NCBI GenBank assembly: GCA_002773615.1
Contig: PFAP01000002.1
Span: 1 to 54,594 of the forward strand
From: Candidatus Falkowbacteria bacterium CG10_big_fil_rev_8_21_14_0_10_39_11
GTDB lineage: Bacteria > Patescibacteriota > Patescibacteriia > UBA11705
Direction: 5' to 3'
Length of the DNA stretch: 54,594 nt
The notes beneath the pieces were generated by a model, which saw nothing but the letters and a program-made list of their open reading frames with translations, searched no databases and had not been told where the DNA came from. Position 1 is the first letter of the stretch. Each line of letters begins with the position of its first letter. Shown in pieces: positions 7,001-14,419 of this stretch. The position numbers and the translations under genes were made by a program.

Positions 7001-8074
7001 ATGAAAAAATTAAAAGCAAATTTTCAGGATCGATCATATGATATTTTTTATCAATTAGGCTTGATTGATAAAACTGGTACTTTAATTAAACCGCTCAAAA
7101 CTGATAAGAAAGTGGTGATTGTTTCTGAGGCAAATATTAAAAAATTGTTTGGATCCAAGTTGGAAAAGAGTTTGAAACAAAGCGGGTTTAAGTTTTCTTG
7201 GGTTTTGCTCAGGGGTGGCCAAGAAAAAACATTGGCTGAGATTGAGCGTCTTTATCATTTGTTTGCTAAACAAAACTTATCACGGCATTCAGTCGTAATT
7301 TCTTTGGGTGGGGGATCGGTGCAGGATTTGGCCTGTTTTGCCGCGGCTACTTTCAAGCGAGGACTGAAGTTGGTACAAATCCCAACCACGTTACTAATTT
7401 CATCAGATGTCAGTATTGGTGGTTGTGCAGTTGACTTGCCAGAAGGCAAGAGCTTGGTCGGGACTTTTTATCAGCCAGTTTTGGTGATTCAAGATGTGGC
7501 TTTGCTCAAAGGATTACCTGATATTATTTATAGAGATGGTTTGGCTGAAATTATTAAATACTCAATCAATGCTGGATTTTTTGATCAATTAGAAAAAGAT
7601 TTTGTCAAATTAATAAAGCGTGATTTAAAAGTGGTTGAAAAGTATGTTTATTTGTCAAACAAGATAAAGAAGGAATTGACTGAACAGGATGAAAGAGATT
7701 GTCATGACATCCGGATCCAGGTTGACTTGGGGCACACGATTTCTCATGCGCTTGAAGCGATTATGAATTATAAAATTTCTCATGGTCAGGCTTTGGGGAT
7801 TGGGCTAAGGGGAGCGGTTTTGTTGTCAGAGATGAGTGGTGGTTTGAGTAAAACAAAACGCGAGAGAGTGGAAAAATTAATTGTGGATTCAGGCTTGCCA
7901 TATACATTACCCAAGGGAGTGACGTATGCAGAGTTAATCAAGCATATAAAGAAAGATAAGAAGTGTTATGGCAATAAGTTGGTGTTTATTTTAATTAAGG
8001 ATTTTGGCCAACTGACAATTACGCATAAAGTGCATGAAAATATGGTAAAAAAAGTAATTGATTTGATAAAATAG
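7001..8074 (+). CDS. 3-dehydroquinate synthase-like sugar-phosphate cyclase
   Basis: A 357-aa member of the AroB family, NAD- and metal-dependent cyclases. NAD-binding SLGGGSVQD and PTTLLISSDVS are present. The metal ligands are conserved: Glu in GLAEIIKY, His in LGHTISHALE, His in SHGQA. Residues that contact the substrate in AroB differ: canonical SVGGK reads SIGGC, GKN reads GKS, and the LN before GHT reads VD. No other shikimate gene is nearby. It could be a divergent AroB or a cyclase for another sugar phosphate. No ribosome site is seen. Confidence 0.8.
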   Translation: MKKLKANFQDRSYDIFYQLGLIDKTGTLIKPLKTDKKVVIVSEANIKKLFGSKLEKSLKQSGFKFSWVLLRGGQEKTLAEIERLYHLFAKQNLSRHSVVISLGGGSVQDLACFAAATFKRGLKLVQIPTTLLISSDVSIGGCAVDLPEGKSLVGTFYQPVLVIQDVALLKGLPDIIYRDGLAEIIKYSINAGFFDQLEKDFVKLIKRDLKVVEKYVYLSNKIKKELTEQDERDCHDIRIQVDLGHTISHALEAIMNYKISHGQALGIGLRGAVLLSEMSGGLSKTKRERVEKLIVDSGLPYTLPKGVTYAELIKHIKKDKKCYGNKLVFILIKDFGQLTITHKVHENMVKKVIDLIK

Positions 8075-8087
8075 TGTATAGTTAATC

Positions 8088-8370
8088 ATAAGGGGTAACA
8101 CTTTGATAAAATAAGGTAACAAAGGTTAACTCATAATATCAAAGTAAAATATGGCTGGTTCACCTCTTACAAATGGTACAATAGAGATCATGGACTGATA
8201 AAATCAAGTAAATACAGACCAAGAAAAATCCACCCGCATACGAAGCTAACATTTAAAATCAAAACGATTATTCAAGAAGTCAAACGCATGAAGGCAAGGG
8301 AATGAACGGTTTAACTCCACACGAAAAATACCTTATTTTAGCCTCTAAAGGTGTAACCCTTGAAGGTTAA
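8088..8370 (+). mobile_element. Decayed IS481-like insertion sequence
   Basis: Candidate ends AAGGGGTAACACTTTGA (near 8089) and TAAAGGTGTAACCCTT (near 8346) are imperfect inverted repeats. Between them, frame 8120-8305 encodes a fragment resembling the N-terminal helix-turn-helix of integrase-type transposases (KYGWFTSYKWYNRDHGLIKS then RPRKIHPHTKLT). The catalytic DDE domain is missing, so the element is an internally deleted remnant. GGTTAAC occurs inside both ends. Family assignment rests on resemblance only. Confidence 0.5.
8120..8305 (+). pseudogene. Transposase N-terminal fragment
   Basis: An open frame with no start codon, ending at TGA 8303-8305. It reads as a helix-turn-helix followed by an SSKYRPRKIHPH linker, the usual layout of IS481/IS3-type transposase N-termini. 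It lacks the rest of the enzyme, so it is non-functional. Confidence 0.5.
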
Positions 8371-8382
8371 CTGTACAAATAG

Positions 8383-8411
8383 TTGACAAATACAGATAAA
8401 TTTTGTAAAGT
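8383..8411 (+). promoter_or_regulatory. Near-consensus promoter
   Basis: TTGACA 8383-8388, 17-nt spacer, TAAAGT 8406-8411. It lies just downstream of the decayed IS element and drives 8442-9073. Confidence 0.65.
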
Positions 8412-8441
8412 GTATTTTGGCCCAATTAACGGGAGGGAGCC

Positions 8442-8786
8442 ATGAATAAGTTCTGTTATCGTTGGGGATTTGTATCTTTACAGACTTCAAAGCCGTTGAC
8501 GAATCGGTTGGTGAAAGTTTTGGTCCATTTTGGTCAAAAGATTCTTTTTGATCCCGATCGACATTCTGGTGAGCCTGGTTATGTTGAGATTTCTCTGTCT
8601 AAAAATGATCCGTGGAATGATGTTGCTGGTGTGATCACAACCGAAGGTCGGCATGTAAATCTCGGTGGTTTGTCTGGATTACATTTGCTGGCAGAGTTGG
8701 AGTCTGACGAGGGTGATTTTAAGGTAAGTTTTATGCTTAGCGGACGAGAGGAAATGATCAATCCCCGTTCTAGCATGTCACATTAA
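8442..8786 (+). CDS. Hypothetical protein, 114 aa
   Basis: Unknown soluble protein, probably beta-rich (VLVHFGQKILFDP, GYVEISLS, HVNLGGLSGLHLL). Start fixed by GGAGGGAG upstream. It forms a two-gene unit with 8810-9073: the intervening 23 bases hold only the second gene's ribosome site, and a terminator follows the second gene. No domain recognised. Confidence 0.6.
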   Translation: MNKFCYRWGFVSLQTSKPLTNRLVKVLVHFGQKILFDPDRHSGEPGYVEISLSKNDPWNDVAGVITTEGRHVNLGGLSGLHLLAELESDEGDFKVSFMLSGREEMINPRSSMSH

Positions 8787-8809
8787 TTGATCATAAAATG
8801 GAGGGGAAA

Positions 8810-9073
8810 ATGGAAGGCCTTCGCATCAGATTTCTAGAAATACAGAAGTTTTACGGCAGTTTCCCGGTCGATTCCGACCTGGGGAAAAGTTTGCAGTCTT
8901 CTGGTAAAGTGGCTGAGAGAGTTATTTCCACCGATGATGTAATGACGATTGTGTCAGTCTCTAATGTTGCTGGCGGCAAGACAATTTTTGTGGCCGTGCC
9001 TGAGCGTAGTAAACGACAGCGTAGAATCGTTTTTCGCAACATCGATAATATGGCTATTGAATTAGTAGCATAG
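8810..9073 (+). CDS. Hypothetical protein, 87 aa
   Basis: Second gene of the 8442 unit. The start at 8810 is preferred over the ATG at 8798 because GGAGGGG (8800-8806) overlaps the latter and is correctly spaced for 8810. The protein is soluble, with a basic segment PERSKRQRRIVFRN near the C-terminus that might contact nucleic acid (inference). A terminator follows immediately. Confidence 0.6.
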   Translation: MEGLRIRFLEIQKFYGSFPVDSDLGKSLQSSGKVAERVISTDDVMTIVSVSNVAGGKTIFVAVPERSKRQRRIVFRNIDNMAIELVA

Positions 9074-9099
9074 GGGTCAATAAGCTTGACTCTTTTTTT
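9074..9099 (+). terminator. Intrinsic terminator
   Basis: GGGTCAA (9074-9080) with TTGACTC (9086-9092), one wobble pair, then seven T. Confidence 0.75.
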
Positions 9100-9100
9100 A

Positions 9101-9128
9101 TTGTCAAAAAAGAGAATTATGGTAAAAT
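9101..9128 (+). promoter_or_regulatory. Promoter giving a leaderless alr transcript
   Basis: TTGTCA 9101-9106, 16-nt spacer, TAAAAT 9123-9128. The expected start, seven bases past the -10, falls on the A of the alr ATG (9135). Confidence 0.6.
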
Positions 9129-9134
9129 AGATCT

Positions 9135-10277
9135 ATGGAAAATATAAAGCCAAAAACTTGGATTGAATTAAGTCAAGAAAATATTAATTTTAATTTGGAT
9201 AAATTTCGAAACAGAGTAGGGGAGCAGGTTAAAATTATGGGAGTGGTCAAGTCAAATGCTTATGGGCATGGGGCGATTCAGGTTGCCCGGATGATTGAGA
9301 AAAAGGTAGATTACTTTGCGGTTGATTCGATTGACGAGGCGTTAGAAATCAAAAATGAAGTAGGGGGGAAGCCGATCCTCATTTTGGGATATACTTTGCA
9401 TGACAATTTGAAAATAGTGATTGAAAATGAGTTTGAACAGGTATTAGCAAACATTGAGACTCTTGAAAGATTGAAAAAAGAATCTGAAATATTAAAAAAG
9501 GCGGCCAAGGTTCATTTGAAGATTGAAACTGGTACCTCACGTCAAGGAATTTTTCAAGCAGATATTGATCAGTATTTGGATTTAATCAAAGCATCTAATT
9601 TTTTGCAGTTAGCTGGAATCTCAACTCATTTTGCCAATATTGAGGATACTACAGATTTTTCTTTTGCGATGAAACAATTGGATGTATATAAAAAAGCGGT
9701 TGAATATATTGAGCAAAAAGGTTTCTTTGGATTTTTGAAACATACGGCCAGTAGTGCCGCAGCGATTATTTATCCTGAAACTCATTTTGATGCGGTCAGA
9801 GTTGGAATAAGTCTTTACGGTTTGTGGTCAGCGCCTCAAACTTTTGTTACTTCCGGGCAAATAAATAATGGTTTTGCTTTGAAGCCGGTATTAACGTGGA
9901 AGACCATTGTGGCTCATATAAAAACATTACCCGCGGGGACATATGTTAGTTATGGCTGTACGGAAAAAGTGGAAAAGGAAACACAAGTGGCTGTATTGCC
10001 AATTGGCTATCGTGATGGTTTTGATCGTAAACTGTCTTCAATTGGCGAAGTTTTGATTCATGGCAAGCGATGTCGAGTTTTGGGTCGCGTGTGTATGAAT
10101 ATGGTTGTGGTAGACATAGATCATCTTGATGATGTCCAATTGGAAGATGATGTGGTTTTGATTGGACCGCAATATGATGAAGTGGTCACAGCTGAAGAGA
10201 TTGCAGCCAAGATCAACACCATTAACTATGAGGTAGTAACAAGAATTAATTGGGAGATTGAGAGACGTAAAATATAA
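9135..10277 (+). CDS. alr: Alanine racemase
   Basis: Pyridoxal-phosphate enzyme that makes D-alanine for peptidoglycan. The 380-aa length is normal. The PLP lysine is Lys39 in VVKSNAYGHG, the family signature. The C-terminal domain carries the catalytic tyrosine in GTYVSYGCTE and the GYRDGFDRKLS segment. RVCMNMVVVDI matches the substrate-binding region. No ribosome site; the promoter position predicts a leaderless message. It lies before the ftsQ-like gene, consistent with a wall/division neighbourhood. Confidence 0.95.
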   Translation: MENIKPKTWIELSQENINFNLDKFRNRVGEQVKIMGVVKSNAYGHGAIQVARMIEKKVDYFAVDSIDEALEIKNEVGGKPILILGYTLHDNLKIVIENEFEQVLANIETLERLKKESEILKKAAKVHLKIETGTSRQGIFQADIDQYLDLIKASNFLQLAGISTHFANIEDTTDFSFAMKQLDVYKKAVEYIEQKGFFGFLKHTASSAAAIIYPETHFDAVRVGISLYGLWSAPQTFVTSGQINNGFALKPVLTWKTIVAHIKTLPAGTYVSYGCTEKVEKETQVAVLPIGYRDGFDRKLSSIGEVLIHGKRCRVLGRVCMNMVVVDIDHLDDVQLEDDVVLIGPQYDEVVTAEEIAAKINTINYEVVTRINWEIERRKI

Positions 10278-10440
10278 TTTACCTAATTATACTAATTGCT
10301 CTAATTAACCCAAATAAATGCCAGGATCCAATTACTCTAAATTACTATTTTGGGATTTAGTAATTGGGCATTACTTATAATAATTAGATCAATTAGAGCT
10401 TATTCGCCATAAGACGAATCCGTCCTTCGGCGGAGAATAA
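10278..10440. repeat. AT-rich imperfect inverted repeat between alr and ftsQ
   Basis: ACTAATTGCTCTAATTA near 10290 and AATTAGATCAATTAGAGC near 10382 are partly complementary. They enclose ATTACTAAAT-type repeats and end in a GC-rich scrap (CCGTCCTTCGGCGG). Possibly a terminator-like or repeat remnant; no gene seen. Confidence 0.35.
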
Positions 10441-10445
10441 TTTTC

Positions 10446-11264
10446 ATGGTGTCATATCTAAAAAAAGATTACAAAGATTTGGAGTTAGCCAACCCACGGA
10501 AGCTAAAAGAAGCCGGCCAAAAGAAACGGAAAATGTTTCGATTTTTATTGATTGCCATTTCTGTCGGGATGGTATTCTTTATTTATTGGTTATTTTTTTC
10601 GCCACAATTTCAGATTAGGGAAATCAATATTGGCGGCATTAATAAAATCAGTCAGGAAAAATTTGATAATATTGTCAATGAATACCGTTATAGTCGAAAG
10701 TATTATATCTTTCCCAGAAATAACTTGTTGATCTTTTCCGGTGATGGTTTGAGGGGCAGAATCGGTGAAAGTTATCTGCTTCAAAAGATTGATATCTACA
10801 AAGATTATCCCGGCTATCTGGAAATATGGGTGGAAGAAAAAGATTCCAATATTGTCTGGTTGACTGATGATTACTGTTTTCATTTGGATCAAGAAGGAGT
10901 CGCAATTGAAACCTGCGACAGTGCATCGCGATCCAATATTATAAAAATTAAGGATGTTAGTAATAATGCCGTATTGATCAGTCGGGGAGTAGTGCAGGCG
11001 GAAACTTTGGACAAAATGATTCGAGCCAAGGAGGCTTTGAGTGAATTTGTCACTCCGGATGTTTTTCATTATCAAGATGATGGACCATTTTCTTTGCGAG
11101 TTACTACCGATCAAACGTTTGATATTTATTTGAATCTTGAAGAGGGGATTGAGGCTCAAGTTCAGAGATTAAAATTACTTTTAACTCAAGATAAAATACA
11201 GCAAGATTTACCGCAAATTAAGTATTTTGATTTGAGATTTGGAAAAAAAATATACTATCAGTAA
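10446..11264 (+). CDS. FtsQ/DivIB-like cell division protein
   Basis: A 272-aa bitopic membrane protein: short basic cytoplasmic N-terminus, one membrane helix (about residues 29-51), then a POTRA-type domain beginning FQIREINIGGINKISQEKF, and a beta domain. This is the FtsQ/DivIB layout, which links the divisome to septal wall synthesis. Sequence similarity is weak, as usual in this family, so the call rests on architecture and the alr neighbour. A GGAG lies about 11 bases upstream, probably by chance. A terminator follows. Confidence 0.75.
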   Translation: MVSYLKKDYKDLELANPRKLKEAGQKKRKMFRFLLIAISVGMVFFIYWLFFSPQFQIREINIGGINKISQEKFDNIVNEYRYSRKYYIFPRNNLLIFSGDGLRGRIGESYLLQKIDIYKDYPGYLEIWVEEKDSNIVWLTDDYCFHLDQEGVAIETCDSASRSNIIKIKDVSNNAVLISRGVVQAETLDKMIRAKEALSEFVTPDVFHYQDDGPFSLRVTTDQTFDIYLNLEEGIEAQVQRLKLLLTQDKIQQDLPQIKYFDLRFGKKIYYQ

Positions 11265-11320
11265 TGTTGGTAAAGGATAAGACGAGATAAGTAAGTACAG
11301 CGAGACAAATTGAGTTTGAG

Positions 11321-11346
11321 AAACTGACTAACAAGGTCAGTTTTTG
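11321..11346 (+). terminator. Intrinsic terminator after ftsQ-like gene
   Basis: AAACTGAC (11321-11328) with GTCAGTTT (11336-11343), then T run. Confidence 0.75.
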
Positions 11347-11349
11347 TTA

Positions 11350-12040
11350 TATTATTCTCTAACCCCCCCCTCCATTCGTGTTTTACGACACTCGGTTTTT
11401 TTTGACACATTTTTGGAGAAAAGGGTGTTCTGTTTTGATTGATTTATCACAATAAGTAGGAAAAGTGGAAATAGAGGCGTAATTTTTTTTATTTTTGCGA
11501 TTGTAAATTTAAAATTTAAAAAATGTTAAAAAACATATAGTTACATATATAACAAATTTTTCTGTTGATTGTGGCCCATTTGTTGTATATTTTAGGTCAA
11601 AAAACAAGGCTCAAAATGGCGTTTTAAGGCCTTTATTCTCTCTTTTAGGGCTAATATACCTATGAATGAATTTAATTAGCTAGTTTTAGTTAATAAAGAC
11701 TTGCTATTCGTTAATGTTTTTAACTGAATTGAGGTTGTTATAGGGGCAGAACGCCACTTTATTTTTCGCTAAAATAAGCTAAAAAACGAGACTTAAAATT
11801 GCGCTATATGCGACGTTTTTTGTTTATGTGACTGCTAGTATTCAGGATGTCGGCTAAAATAAGCGAATATATGGTTGTCGTGCAATGATAGTAGTTATGT
11901 GTCGTAAAAGGTATATTTGGCGACACTAACAATTGTCATCCAGTTTGATATTTCTTCTTCTCCGATTGGGTTCTCGTAATTATATCTAAATTAATGTTTT
12001 ACTATTTTATCATTTGTGTATCCCCCTTTGTGTTATGTAA
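11350..12040. other. Long AT-rich gene-free region with internal repeats
   Basis: No plausible coding frame on either strand. Direct repeat of 23 bases with five differences at 11599-11621 and 11781-11803. GCTAAAATAAGC occurs twice (11768-11779, 11853-11864). An exact 11-bp inverted pair TTTTACGACAC (11381-11391) / GTGTCGTAAAA (11899-11909) brackets about 500 bases. A C8 and a T8 tract lie at the left end. It could be a decayed mobile element or an untranslated RNA; neither is shown. Confidence 0.5.
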
Positions 12041-12046
12041 ATTGTC

Positions 12047-12075
12047 TTGTATCATTTAGTAAAAAATAGTATAAT
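12047..12075 (+). promoter_or_regulatory. Promoter for the 704-aa surface protein
   Basis: TTGTAT 12047-12052, 17-nt spacer, TATAAT 12070-12075. The leader is about 22 nt, without a ribosome site. Confidence 0.55.
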
Positions 12076-12103
12076 ATAAACAAACAAAATTATAGACTCC
12101 CCT

Positions 12104-14218
12104 ATGAAAAGTAATTTATTTGTTTTTTTAAGAAACAAGAGTGTTTTAACAATTTTTTTTGGTGTTCTTTTGATATTGGCCTTGGTCAATGTTTTTTTAC
12201 CCCAAGCAATGGCTACGGCAACTGATATGCTTTTAAGTGAAGTAAGAATATCCCCTGCTGTTACAAGTCCAAATTTACAGGATAACCCATCTTTTGAGAC
12301 TTGGACCTCAAGCACCCTTGATGAGCCTTGGTTTGATGCAAATGATGATAGTATAGTCGATGTTGGAGAATATTGTGACTATGACAGTAGTGGTACTCGA
12401 ACGACTTATTCTCAAGCACTTTTTTCTACCGGAAGTTTATCTATTCTCCCCCTGGGTTCAACTTGCGGTACTTTTACGGAAGAAACAACTGATCCATACG
12501 TTGATACGTCTGCAATCAAGATGGCAACTGGAGCCTCTGAGTTACAAACGATTACAAATGTGGTTGGAAGTCAAATGTCCGTTTCAACCAGTACGGAATA
12601 TACAGTTTCATTTTACGCGAAAGGTGAAAGTGGATCAGAAAAGATTTATTTAACCATATATCTAAAGGATGGTTCAGCTGTTGAGTATAATTGGAACTTT
12701 ACATCTGGTGCATTTGACGCATATTCTGAGATACCAAGCATTGATCAATCAAATCTATTCACATTAACTACATCTTGGGCTCGATATACGTATACCTTTA
12801 CTTCAGATAAGACAGGTTCAATGGCGTTGAGTTTCTCATCTGGAACTGATGGTGCTTTACTCGGACGTGCAGACACAACCAATATGACAATTTATCTAGA
12901 TGCGGCTCAGGTAGAAGCAGCAAGCGCAGCAACCACATTTATGTCAGCTGATACAGCGAGTGCGACTTTTCTTGAATTATATAATCCAACTGATAGTGCG
13001 ATTGATATAGATAATTATATGGTCCAGTATCGTAAAGCGTCTGATGCTTGGGCTGAGTTTGGTGCTGTTACAACTACAACAAATGTTCCCTCCGGTGGTT
13101 TTTACTTGATTAAAGCTTCTGGTGGTGATCAGACCCTTACTGATGAGACTGCCTTTGATGTTGCTTATAATGCTTCTTCCGGAAATATGGCTTTTAGGGT
13201 GTGTACGAATTCGGCGGATTGTGCCAGTACAGTAATTGATACTCTGGGTCTTGCGTCTTCGCCCAGTTATGAAGGAGTTGCTTTTGATTTGAGTTCTTGG
13301 GATACATCCATGAGTTTTGAACGTAAAGCATATTCGGCATCGACGGTTGTCACGATGAGTAGTGGTGGTGGAGATGTTATTGCGGGTAATGGATATGATT
13401 CTGATGTTAATACAGATGATTTTGTTTTGCGCACAACACCAGATCCTCAATCATTAGCCAGCTCAGTAGAGGTTTATGTTGCTCCTGTGAGCACCACAAC
13501 TAGCAGTGCGGGCAACCAAAAAGCTGCCCAAGATTATTATGATGAATTGATACGCCAGCAAGAAGAATTGTTACAGGAACCAGATTTACCGGAGGTTAAT
13601 GAAGTGCCAGCGATTGATGAAACACCAGGTGAAACTGAAATAGATCAAACGGTGCCGGAAACTGACATTGAGAAAATAGTGCCGGTGGTTGAGTCTACAG
13701 TTCCTATTTTGCCGACCGAGAAAAATATTATTTCTGAAGCCTTGTCATTAAAAAATGTTGTTTTATTGATTTCAAGACTTCCCTTTGGCTCTGATTGGGA
13801 TTCGGTCCATTTTTTGAGTTATGGACTCAATGGGTTGCAAGACGGTTATACTCAAAGAGATCGTGTTGGTTTGTTGAACGATTATTATAATACAAATCAT
13901 GATTTACCCAGAAATGAATCTGATTGGGTAAATATTGTTCGTATGGCTGATGGTTTGATACCGAATGAAAAGGTTGTTGAATCTGAGCGGCGAGCCATAG
14001 AACAATTTGTTAGAATCTATAAACGATCAGTTGATTTTTCTAATAAGTCAGATGAAAAATTTGTTCATATGTTGGCTTATGGGCTTCGGGTGCAAGATCG
14101 AGATTTGCAACAAGAACAAAAAACTTTAACGTTATACGTGTCTGTGTTTGAAAGATTGCCTGATTCATCGTATCATTGGTCTGTTTTGAGAGCGATGGCT
14201 TATTCTGATGTACAATAA
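12104..14218 (+). CDS. Secreted surface protein with lamin-tail domain, 704 aa
   Basis: Signal peptide to about residue 37 (basic start, hydrophobic core, PQAMA cleavage). Residues about 60-275 form a jelly-roll region resembling carbohydrate-binding modules (YTVSFYAKGE ... SWARYTYTFTSD). Then comes a lamin-tail-like domain (about 280-415, ATFLELYNPTDSAIDIDNY), an acidic Pro/Glu-rich linker (about 480-540) and a C-terminal helical region with Trp- and Tyr-rich repeats (545-704). The first two domains and the C-terminus are shared with the next gene. The C-terminal part is a candidate cell-surface attachment domain (inference). No ribosome site; own terminator. Confidence 0.8.
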   Translation: MKSNLFVFLRNKSVLTIFFGVLLILALVNVFLPQAMATATDMLLSEVRISPAVTSPNLQDNPSFETWTSSTLDEPWFDANDDSIVDVGEYCDYDSSGTRTTYSQALFSTGSLSILPLGSTCGTFTEETTDPYVDTSAIKMATGASELQTITNVVGSQMSVSTSTEYTVSFYAKGESGSEKIYLTIYLKDGSAVEYNWNFTSGAFDAYSEIPSIDQSNLFTLTTSWARYTYTFTSDKTGSMALSFSSGTDGALLGRADTTNMTIYLDAAQVEAASAATTFMSADTASATFLELYNPTDSAIDIDNYMVQYRKASDAWAEFGAVTTTTNVPSGGFYLIKASGGDQTLTDETAFDVAYNASSGNMAFRVCTNSADCASTVIDTLGLASSPSYEGVAFDLSSWDTSMSFERKAYSASTVVTMSSGGGDVIAGNGYDSDVNTDDFVLRTTPDPQSLASSVEVYVAPVSTTTSSAGNQKAAQDYYDELIRQQEELLQEPDLPEVNEVPAIDETPGETEIDQTVPETDIEKIVPVVESTVPILPTEKNIISEALSLKNVVLLISRLPFGSDWDSVHFLSYGLNGLQDGYTQRDRVGLLNDYYNTNHDLPRNESDWVNIVRMADGLIPNEKVVESERRAIEQFVRIYKRSVDFSNKSDEKFVHMLAYGLRVQDRDLQQEQKTLTLYVSVFERLPDSSYHWSVLRAMAYSDVQ

Positions 14219-14229
14219 AATATTTAAAA

Positions 14230-14260
14230 AATAGCGGGATTGTTTATCCCCTATTTTTTT
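14230..14260 (+). terminator. Intrinsic terminator
   Basis: AATAG-GGGAT paired with ATCCC-CTATT (14230-14240/14246-14255, one bulged C), then a run of seven or more T. Confidence 0.75.
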
Positions 14261-14419
14261 ATTTTATTATCCACAATAAAGATTAAAAATTGTTCAAAAA
14301 ATGGTATAATAATATTGATGAACATATTTGATGGTGAAGGAAATTTTAAATAAATTATTATATAATGGGAAGTGATTCTTCCCCCTATCTTTTAAGTAAA
14401 AAAAATTAAAAAAATAAAT

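Noticed and set aside
10590-11159. 189-aa minus-strand frame opposite the ftsQ-like gene
   Set aside because: Shadow of the coding strand; no promoter or ribosome site and no domain.
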